Shown here piece after piece: positions 43,456 to 50,736 of a stretch of DNA of 64,000 bases. The DNA lies in contig DAOUKT010000019.1 of assembly GCA_034421015.1 (NCBI GenBank), positions 1-64,000 of the forward strand, written 5' to 3'. The notes under the pieces were generated by a model that saw only the letters and a program-made list of their open reading frames with translations, made no database searches and was not told the DNA's origin. Within the stretch, counting starts at the first letter, position 1; every line of letters starts with the position of its first letter. Source of the stretch: DAOUJW01 sp034421015 (lineage in GTDB: Bacteria > Chloroflexota > Dehalococcoidia > Lucifugimonadales > UBA2985). The translations under genes were made by a program, and so were the position numbers.

Positions 43456-44964
43456 ATGCTCGTACACGAGTGGGAACCCTTAGAGGGCCTTGACCCTGAG
43501 ACTTCCAATGCGGACTTTCAGGAAATCGACTCGCTCCACCAGCAGTGGCTGAGCTTTCGCAAACAGCGCGAGGAGTCGAATCCTAACGCCTACAGAGATT
43601 TCTTGGAACGCCTAGACCGCCGCTGGTCTATTGAAACGGGAATCATCGAAGGCATTTACAACATTGACCGAGGCACAACTCAAACACTAGTAGAGAATGG
43701 CCTCAATGCCGAGCTAATTGATCGAACTGCCACAGATCGTGATCCTCAAGATCTGATCAAGGTACTGAAAGATCATCAGAAATCGGCAGAATTCGTGACC
43801 GAATCCATTAGAAAGAAGACACCGTTTTCTGCGCTCTACATTAGAGAATTACACCAACTACTTACTCGCAACCAGCCGACCTATACTGCCGTTAATCAGT
43901 TCGGGCATGTCTTCGAGTCCGAATTGGATCATGGCAGCTTCAAGAAACTGCCCAACAATCCAACCAGGCCTGATGGGCAGGTTCATGAGTACTGTCCCCC
44001 AATTCACGTAGATAGCGAAATCGACAACCTCGTTAATCTTTACAACGAATTTGATGCTGCAGATGACATCCATCACAGACTCCTAATTGGAGCATGGTTA
44101 CATCATAGATTTACCCAGATTCATCCGTTCCAAGATGGAAATGGAAGAGTTGCGCGAGCGTTGCTAACTTGGCATCTGGTAAAGGAAGGCTACTTACCCA
44201 TCGTCATATCTCGAGACGATCGGAAACAGTACATCGAGTCTCTAGAATCTGCCGACGCCGGTGATCTCAATCCGTTCGTCGAACTCATCGTTCGACTAGA
44301 AAGACAGATGATATTAGAGGCATTGGGTGAGCCTGAGCCCGTCGCAGACTCCGGCATGGTCAGCCAGGTTCTGGACCACATTACCGACCAGGTTAAGCGG
44401 CAACGCCAAGATAGACTAACCCAGATGCGCTCGGTGAATGGCGTCGCTTCTCATCTTCGGGATACCGCAAAGGTATATCTGGAGTCGCAAGCAAGTTCGA
44501 TCCGTCAGCAGTTAAGTGAGGCTGGTCTTAACGTAGAGTGCGCCACCGATGGCGGCGGTCCTGGCAACAGAGAACACTGGTATCGTGCTCAGGTGGTTCA
44601 GACTGCTAGAGATGCCAGTCACTGGGCTAACTTGAACGAAGACAGATTCTTTATCAAGCTATCCGTAAATCCCCAGGACCAGTCTAGGACTCCACGCCTC
44701 ATATTTGTTGTCTCCCTACATCATGTGGGGCGACAATTAACGGGAATCATGGCCGCAACTGCCTTTGCTCAAATTGTCAATTTCCAGGACTACGGAGTCG
44801 AGGGTGCTGAAGAACCCGCCGATCCCGATTTTAGGAATTGCACCATCGACTCCTTCACATTCACTTGGGATGACGATGCTGAGTCTGTCGCCCGCCGATT
44901 CACCGCTTGGATTGAGGCCCCACTAAGCATCGCTCTCCGCCACTGGAGCGAATTTATATCATGA
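43456..44964 (+). CDS. Fic-domain protein (AMP-transferase family, self-inhibited class II)
   Basis: 502 residues, AGGAGA before the ATG. The Fic core motif HPFQDGNGRVARALL begins at catalytic His223. An inhibitory-helix motif TGIIEG (Thr61, Glu65) lies N-terminal to it, the arrangement of class II Fic enzymes in which Glu blocks ATP. Fic proteins transfer AMP or related groups to Ser, Thr or Tyr of target proteins. The C-terminal 200 residues are an additional unassigned domain (RQRQDRLTQMRS to the end), which is not usual in minimal Fic toxins. It lies between the antitoxin and the recombinase, a typical cargo position. Confidence 0.85.
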   Translation: MLVHEWEPLEGLDPETSNADFQEIDSLHQQWLSFRKQREESNPNAYRDFLERLDRRWSIETGIIEGIYNIDRGTTQTLVENGLNAELIDRTATDRDPQDLIKVLKDHQKSAEFVTESIRKKTPFSALYIRELHQLLTRNQPTYTAVNQFGHVFESELDHGSFKKLPNNPTRPDGQVHEYCPPIHVDSEIDNLVNLYNEFDAADDIHHRLLIGAWLHHRFTQIHPFQDGNGRVARALLTWHLVKEGYLPIVISRDDRKQYIESLESADAGDLNPFVELIVRLERQMILEALGEPEPVADSGMVSQVLDHITDQVKRQRQDRLTQMRSVNGVASHLRDTAKVYLESQASSIRQQLSEAGLNVECATDGGGPGNREHWYRAQVVQTARDASHWANLNEDRFFIKLSVNPQDQSRTPRLIFVVSLHHVGRQLTGIMAATAFAQIVNFQDYGVEGAEEPADPDFRNCTIDSFTFTWDDDAESVARRFTAWIEAPLSIALRHWSEFIS

Positions 44965-45100
44965 ACCCCGCCTTAAGGTTGTGCGGCACCTGAAACTATG
45001 GCTTGAGGCGTCCGCGGAGCGGGAAGTGAGCGGCACATCTTAAGTCTGCCCCGGATTGCACAACACGACAGAAAGACAAGAGACTGCAGAGGAGGAAGGC

Positions 45101-46663
45101 ATGAAAAAAGAAAGAAACACACATCTGCTGACGCCGGCGGCCCTTTACGCCAGAGTGTCCAGCGACCGGCAGGACGTGGACCTCTCCGTCGCAGCCCAGA
45201 TGAAGGCTCTAAGGACATACGCAGAGGCCAACGGCTACACAGTGGCCAGGGAGTACATTGACGAGGCCGAGAGCGGAAGGATAGCCGACAGACCCCAGTT
45301 CAGGGAGATGATAGACGACGGCAGCAAGGCCAGCTCCCCCTTCGACGTCATCCTCGTCTGGAAGTTCTCCCGGTTCACCCGGAAGAGGGAGCACGCAGAC
45401 GACACACCGACCGGCAAGCTCATGGAGGCCATCATAGAGAGCGTGGATGAGTTCTACTCTGAGAACTTGGCCCAGGAGGTGACCAGGGGCATGAGAGAGG
45501 CGGCATCCAGGGGCTTCTTCCTGGCATCCAGAGCGCCCTTCGGGTACAAGCGCATCAAGGTTAGCGACGGCGCAAAGGAGCGGCCCACACTTGAGGTCGA
45601 CCCCGACACAGCGCCCGTAGTCAAGGAGATATTCGAGAGCTCCCTGAGGGGCAATGGCCTGAAGGAGATATGCAGGGAGCTGAACGAGCGTGGGATAACC
45701 AATAGGGGGAGGAGGTGGTATAAGGGAGGACTCCACTGCGTGCTAACCAACGAAGCCTACACGGGGACCGCCGTGTGGGGAAGGACAACCAAGGGGAGTG
45801 ACGAGCCGGACCCCGTGAGGGTTGAGGGGGCATGGGAGGCCATTATCTCCAGGGAGACCTTCGACAGGGTACAGCAGGGGCTGAGGTCTAGGGCGCCCAA
45901 GACACAGAGTCCCGGGAGAGTGGGAAGCACCTTCCTTCTGAGCGGTCTCCTGAGATGCGGAGAGTGCGGCAGGCCCTTTGTAGCCCAGGGAGCCAAGAGC
46001 GGGCACTACGCCTACTACGTCTGCGGGACCTTGCACAGGGAAGGAGCAGGGACCTGCAATGCCAAGTACCTCAACGCCCCCAAGGTGGAGGAGTTCATCC
46101 TGGAAAAGGTTAAAGAGCGGATACTCACCGATGAGACCATCACGGAGCTGGTGACCCTAGTGGCTGAGGAGATAGACGAAGCGGCTGGAGAGATGAACGG
46201 GAGACTGAAGGCGATCAAGGCGGAGCTTGAGGACGTGGAGAGCCGGTTGGAGAGGCTCTACGAAGCCTTGGAGACGAGACAGCTGACCCTGGAGGCCCTG
46301 TCACCTCGCATCCTTTCCCTGAGGTCGAGGCAGGACCAACTGAACGCCGCTAAGGAAGAGGCGAAGGGGCAACTGGAGCGCCGGCGAGTGGAGCTTCCCA
46401 CGACAGATGAGATCAAGGGATACGTGGCTGACTTCCGGGAGGTCCTGAAGGAGGGGAGTATTCTAGAGCGGAAGGCGCTGATACGGAACTTCGTGCAGGG
46501 CATAGAGGTGAAGGGTAACGAGGCCGATCTGAAGTACACTATTCCCATGCACAGTGATGGGGTCACACATGAGGGGACGTCGGTTCTAGATTTTGTCCAG
46601 TCAGGCCCACCGCGCTTGACAAAATCAAGAACTTTCCAATTGAAGCTCAGATTGGTTCTGTAG
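45101..46663 (+). CDS. Large serine recombinase, catalytic domain apparently shortened
   Basis: Predicted 520 residues from the ATG at 45101, chosen for GGAGGAAGGC upstream. Resolvase domain with ALYARVSSDRQD (nucleophile Ser20) and FDVILVWKFSRFTR, recombinase domain (APFGYKRI to NEAYTGTAVWG), zinc ribbon (CGECGRPF, then two more Cys) and a coiled coil (about 350-440). After RFTRKREHA the chain jumps straight to DDTPTGKLMEAI. Resolvases have about 20 more residues here, including a core strand and helix, so the enzyme may be inactive. The 3' end encodes SGPPRLTKSRTF over a palindromic att-like sequence, and orphan copies of this end are scattered through the window. Confidence 0.85.
   Translation: MKKERNTHLLTPAALYARVSSDRQDVDLSVAAQMKALRTYAEANGYTVAREYIDEAESGRIADRPQFREMIDDGSKASSPFDVILVWKFSRFTRKREHADDTPTGKLMEAIIESVDEFYSENLAQEVTRGMREAASRGFFLASRAPFGYKRIKVSDGAKERPTLEVDPDTAPVVKEIFESSLRGNGLKEICRELNERGITNRGRRWYKGGLHCVLTNEAYTGTAVWGRTTKGSDEPDPVRVEGAWEAIISRETFDRVQQGLRSRAPKTQSPGRVGSTFLLSGLLRCGECGRPFVAQGAKSGHYAYYVCGTLHREGAGTCNAKYLNAPKVEEFILEKVKERILTDETITELVTLVAEEIDEAAGEMNGRLKAIKAELEDVESRLERLYEALETRQLTLEALSPRILSLRSRQDQLNAAKEEAKGQLERRRVELPTTDEIKGYVADFREVLKEGSILERKALIRNFVQGIEVKGNEADLKYTIPMHSDGVTHEGTSVLDFVQSGPPRLTKSRTFQLKLRLVL
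46591..46624. other. Candidate attachment site inside the recombinase 3' end
   Basis: TTTTGTCCAG (46591-46600) and CTTGACAAAA (46615-46624) are inverted arms with one mismatch around a 14-base centre holding GGCCCACC. Serine-integrase sites have this form, two recombinase half-sites around a short crossover core. The right arm and core recur at the orphan scraps. Confidence 0.55.
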
Positions 46664-46874
46664 ACTCTCAACCTAGCAGGCTGATGAAAAAGGCCAATCT
46701 CTGAATGTGTCATCTGGGATACACCAGAAACCCCGGCGATAACCGTTAAAGGACGGACCAAGACGATATGGTTTCTTCTGTGAAGGCTGTCAGACTACCG
46801 TTTATCGCCAAGAGATTTCGTGCCCTAAAACCTCCTAATAGTTTTTAAACACCCTGCTAGAAGGATGATGGGAA

Positions 46875-47669
46875 ATGAGCCGGACTGCTAGAAAACGAAA
46901 TGCCCAAGGCGTGGCGCGGACAACACTTCTGGTCATGGTGGTTCTGATCTCTCTGATGGCCTGCGGCGGAGAGCAGTCAGCGTCGTCTATGTCGCCGTCG
47001 CAAACTACGACCAACAGGGAACGGGAAGCCCTTGCCGTCCTTTACAACGCCGTGGATGGTCAAAACTGGCGAGTGGACCATAACTGGCTGACCGACGCTC
47101 CCTTGGGTGAATGGTACGGCGTCGAAGTTGATCCTCAGGGCAGCGTCATTAGGCTGATTCTCTCCGGCAACCGTTTGAGGGGGGAAATTCCGCCTGAGAT
47201 GGGCAGCCTCGTCAACCTGCAAGTGCTGGGACTGCAGGGCAACCAGTTGACTGGGAAGATTCCGCCCGAACTAGGTAACCTCGTAAACTTGGGATGGCTG
47301 TGGCTCGACGGTAACCAGTTGAGTGGGGAGATCCCACCAGAGTTGGGCAACCTCACTTACATGACATGGCTTGATCTAAGCGCCAACCGGTTGAGTGGGG
47401 AGATCCCGCCAGAGTTGGGCAACCTGATCAATTTGCGAGAACTGTACCTGCGCGACAATCATCTGAGCGGAGGGATCCCGTCGGGGTTGAGCAACCTCAC
47501 GAACTTGCGAGTGATGTCTCTCAGTAACAACCGGCTAACAGGGGAGATCCCGTCGGAGTTGGGCAACCTCATCGACTCAACTAGAGTTTTCCTTCGAGGC
47601 AACCATTTGAACGGATGCGTGCCAGCGAGCCTACAGAATCAGATGGATTCCGATTTGCCGAACTGCTGA
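46875..47669 (+). CDS. Leucine-rich-repeat lipoprotein (plus strand)
   Basis: 264 residues. Signal peptide after a basic start (MSRTARKRNAQGVARTTLLV) with lipobox LMAC, a short linker, an LRR N-cap (NREREALAVLYNAVDGQNW, NWLTDAPLGEWYGV), about seven LRRs (NRLRGEIPPEMGSLVNLQV and so on) and a C-cap with LNGCVPASL and a final Cys. It lacks the MRTEN leader and the near-identical repeats of the 0.4-11 kb array, so it is an older relative rather than a recent copy. It is bracketed by recombinase sequence on both sides. Confidence 0.85.
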   Translation: MSRTARKRNAQGVARTTLLVMVVLISLMACGGEQSASSMSPSQTTTNREREALAVLYNAVDGQNWRVDHNWLTDAPLGEWYGVEVDPQGSVIRLILSGNRLRGEIPPEMGSLVNLQVLGLQGNQLTGKIPPELGNLVNLGWLWLDGNQLSGEIPPELGNLTYMTWLDLSANRLSGEIPPELGNLINLRELYLRDNHLSGGIPSGLSNLTNLRVMSLSNNRLTGEIPSELGNLIDSTRVFLRGNHLNGCVPASLQNQMDSDLPNC

Positions 47670-47752
47670 ATATCCTAGATGATTCCCGCGGGGAACCGCC
47701 ACCGCGCCTGCGGGCCATCAGGAAGTATCGACTAAGCCAGGAGGAGTGACCG

Positions 47753-47907
47753 ATGAGCGGCCGACTCGATTTGATACCGGCAGCCCTCTACGCTAGGGTG
47801 TCCAGCGACCGGCAGGACGTGGACCTGTCGGTGTCCGCCCACCAGGTTTGATAAAATCAAGAACCTTCCGCTTGACGTTCAGGTTGGACCTGAAGGCTAG
47901 CACTTAG
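47753..47907 (+). pseudogene. Serine recombinase gene reduced to its two ends
   Basis: With a good AGGAGGAG site, the ATG at 47753 opens a frame encoding PAALYARVSSDRQDVDLSV, near-identical to the N-terminus of the recombinase at 45.1 kb. After about 30 codons it crosses at GTCCGCCCACC into the 3' end of a recombinase gene. In another frame this encodes RPPGLIKSRTFRLTFRL to a TAG at 47905. About 480 codons are missing. The junction coincides with the GCCCACC core. Confidence 0.8.
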
Positions 47908-48621
47908 TCCCATCTCGTCGGGCAAAGCCTCGCCAGTGGAAGGTGACCGCATCCTCAGGCAAAGTCTTGACCGCCCAGGAGTGTTTCGCCTGCGCCATCC
48001 GGCCACTGGCGCGGGCATCAGAGATGGCACACTTCCCCAGCCATCAAGTCAGATTCCTCCACCCATCGGGCATAGGTGTGGCCACTCTGTCAATCGGAGG
48101 ACCACGTCTGTGGTTAGGCTGATGGGCGCCCTTTCCCGAACTGCGGGTTGGCGTGGCGTCGCCCACGTTGCGCTGTGGTGTCTTCACCGCCCCGACCATC
48201 TACGACTCGCCCCGCCGTTACGTCTCCCGGACCTGTTTCTGCAGGTTGTTGGGGTTCTGCGTAGTCAATCCGTGCGGCTGATTTGGTAGCTGGTTTTGAT
48301 CCCCTTGACCACCCCCGTTTTGTCTTCTGCAGACCGCAATATATGGACGACTATACGGTTCATTAGGACTCATTGTTGTACCAATAATGTAGCTTAATAT
48401 ATATAATGGACGCTGATTGCAGCCAATTGGGTTGGGAGGTGGTGACTCGGCATTGGTCGGGCTCATAGACGAAGGCGAAGCGGCCTCTGCCGCCTCAGCC
48501 AGCAGCGACGCCAAGCTCAGTGCGCTGAGCCTCAATGGCCTGACAACTCCTATGACCCGTTGCTGAGACTCCTCGCTACATACGCCTTGCAGTTTCAACT
48601 CTAACCAAATGGGGACGCATA
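47908..48621. other. Intergenic region without a recognisable gene
   Basis: About 710 bases. Frames are short or are shadows of the next gene. An AT-rich patch near 48.40 kb (TTGTAC, then TATAAT about 20 bases later) could be a weak promoter for the lipoprotein gene about 200 bases downstream. Confidence 0.35.
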
Positions 48622-50028
48622 GTGAAACAACACCTGTGCGGGCTGGCTCTGCTATTGCTGGTGGCTGTTCTTGGCGCTGCATGCGGAGGCTCGGAGCCGA
48701 CCGCGCCTGAGAGCGGCTCAACGCCGGCCGCGACAGACATGGCGCCTGCAACCTCACCGACACAGGCCGACTCAACGCCCGCCGCGATGGGCACGCCTTC
48801 AACCATCGCCGCGACGCAGGCCGGCTCAACATCCGCCCTGGCTGATCCGCCTTCAACCACCGCGACGGCACAGACCGAGACAACGCCTCCCATGGCGGGC
48901 GCGCCGTCGTCGATCTACGAGTCGCTCCTGCAAGCTATTCCCGACTCTCCCGAAGCGCGCGAGTACGTATTCATTAACGACTACGACCTGGTTCGTCGGA
49001 TGTTTGACATCCCACTGCCCGGGCCGAATGACGGCGACGACGCTCTGGAGACCTTCTACAGCTGGAGTCCTCCCTTTGGGTATGATCCTGATAACCCCAC
49101 TCCGGTTATACAGTTTGGCGGGTTCTCACTCTTCGGGATGATTAATCAGATGTCAAACATCAGTGACAACCTCCAGTATCTCGCTTTCGACATGCGGAAC
49201 GTGGACCAGAGCATCGTAACCGGCCAGGGGATAAGGGATACGGCAATGGACGTAGTCCGTGGCCGTTTCGACCCCGAGGCCACCGGCAAGGCCCTGGAAG
49301 CCTGCTCCGAGTGCCAGCCGTACAACCGTGAGGAGCACAGGGGGGTCACCTACTACGGCTGGGGCGAAGACTACGCCCGGGATACTGCAATGGAGTTCGC
49401 GCCTCCGGCCTTCGACCGCTCAGGCAGAGGAGGACGCCTGGCGGTCCTGGACGAGTACCTACTCCACACATTTGGCTCTTCCGAGATGAGGGCATTGATA
49501 GACGTAAACCTGAACGAGGTGCCCTCTCTGGCGGACGTGGAGGAGTTCCGGCTCCTGGCCGGCGGAATGTCTGATCTGGGGGCCTACGTGATGCTGCTGA
49601 CCGACGGCTCCGGCGGCTATGACATGTCGGTTGAGGGGATTGCCAAGTCATTCTTCTTTGATGGAACCCCCACTCAATCGGAGATAGAGGAGCAGAAGCA
49701 GAGATTGATGGAGGTGGGTGGGCCCTTGCTGCGTCCATTCGATGCGTATGCCACCGGAGCCGGCATTGACGAAAACGGGCCCTACATGGCCCTGACGCTG
49801 GTTCATGCCGACGACGCCTCCGCGGAGGAGAACGCGGGGCTGTTGGGCCGGAAAATCGGGGAGGGAACGTCGCTGTATGCCGGATTACCGTGGTCGGAGT
49901 CCATTGACATTGAAACATCGGAGGTTCGTGCCGAGGGGCGAGTTCTCACCGCCAAACTGAGAGGCGACATGTTCAGATACTGGCTTGACTGGGTGATCCA
50001 GCGTGACGGTCTCATCATGCATGAGTAA
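48622..50028 (+). CDS. Hypothetical lipoprotein
   Basis: 468 residues from a GTG start. Signal peptide (MKQHLCGLALLLLVAVLGAAC) with lipobox, a Ser/Thr/Ala/Pro linker (about 25-90) with quasi-repeats (TPAAM, TIAATQAGST), then a globular domain of about 370 residues. The start of that domain is SIYESLLQAIPDSPEAREYVFINDYDLVRRMF; the middle has aromatic-rich YYGWGEDYA, and the end contains RYWLDWVIQRDGLIMHE. No enzyme motif recognised. It precedes the broken membrane protein and a metallopeptidase lipoprotein on the same strand. Confidence 0.7.
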   Translation: MKQHLCGLALLLLVAVLGAACGGSEPTAPESGSTPAATDMAPATSPTQADSTPAAMGTPSTIAATQAGSTSALADPPSTTATAQTETTPPMAGAPSSIYESLLQAIPDSPEAREYVFINDYDLVRRMFDIPLPGPNDGDDALETFYSWSPPFGYDPDNPTPVIQFGGFSLFGMINQMSNISDNLQYLAFDMRNVDQSIVTGQGIRDTAMDVVRGRFDPEATGKALEACSECQPYNREEHRGVTYYGWGEDYARDTAMEFAPPAFDRSGRGGRLAVLDEYLLHTFGSSEMRALIDVNLNEVPSLADVEEFRLLAGGMSDLGAYVMLLTDGSGGYDMSVEGIAKSFFFDGTPTQSEIEEQKQRLMEVGGPLLRPFDAYATGAGIDENGPYMALTLVHADDASAEENAGLLGRKIGEGTSLYAGLPWSESIDIETSEVRAEGRVLTAKLRGDMFRYWLDWVIQRDGLIMHE

Positions 50029-50136
50029 GGTCGGCGCGGGGTTCTCCAGCTTGAACCAAAAGCTGCCAGAGTTAACCGCTGATTGAGAACCTGGGAGCGC
50101 AGCAAACCATAGATCAGTTGTGGAGAATGGGGCGCT

Positions 50137-50706
50137 ATGGGAATGCAAGAAAGGTTCATAGTTCCCGGCCTGGGTGTGATAGTCCTTCTGTCCCTGATAG
50201 CGCTTGGCGCGCGAAACGTCTCCCTGATATACCTACTGGTGATGGGTGTTCTGGGAATAGCTGCCATCGGCACCTATTTTCTACCGCACGCCATCCAGAT
50301 AGAGACGCGTATAGCCATAGCCGCCCTGGGCTTGTTGACCATGTTTACCTACTTCAGCTCCACGGGCTTCTGGCTTGCTCTGTTGGCGTTTGGGGCCATA
50401 GGGGCGTTGCAGATTAGATATCGCGATGAGCTGCAGACTCCCCTTCACACCGTCGCGTGGTTGAACGAGGCGCTGGCCCGGCGCGGCGCTGGGGGAGAGG
50501 GAACGGCTCAAGCCGATGACGGCGATGGCGGCGGCGGGACGACCCTACCAATCTCATTGCCCGCGGCGCTTCAGAGCAAGGTCAGGATAGACGTTGTCGG
50601 TATAGGAGCTTAAGCCCTGGGAGTACTTGTACTGCTGAGTCTCCTGTTGCCCTGGATCATAGTAGTAGTAGTAGTATATCGTCTGGGCGTAGCTGAGAGA
50701 CTCTGA
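50137..50706 (+). pseudogene. Broken copy of the 302-residue membrane protein
   Basis: The frame from 50137 encodes ERFIVPGLGVIVLLSLIALG and FWLALLAFGAIGALQIRYR, aligning with the N-terminal half of the membrane protein at 5.7-6.6 kb. It stops at a TAA at 50611. The same frame continues past the stop as GVLVLLSLLLPWIIVVVV, matching GVVLGVFALLSIFMPWTIF of the intact relative, and ends at 50704. The second membrane half is absent. A short (AGT)n run follows the homologous part. It would be a nonsense mutant plus 3' loss; a 158-residue product could still be made. Confidence 0.75.
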
Positions 50707-50736
50707 GACGGATTCCATCGAGAGAGGGGTGCAGTT

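Noticed and set aside
48218..48883. 221-residue minus-strand frame over the lipoprotein start
   Set aside because: Arg/Pro/Ser-rich shadow of the lipoprotein linker without a start signal; the plus-strand lipoprotein with signal peptide is much better supported.
50668..50682. AGT trinucleotide run as a functional microsatellite
   Set aside because: Only a few units, within the decayed end of a pseudogene where it encodes Val residues of a former membrane helix.
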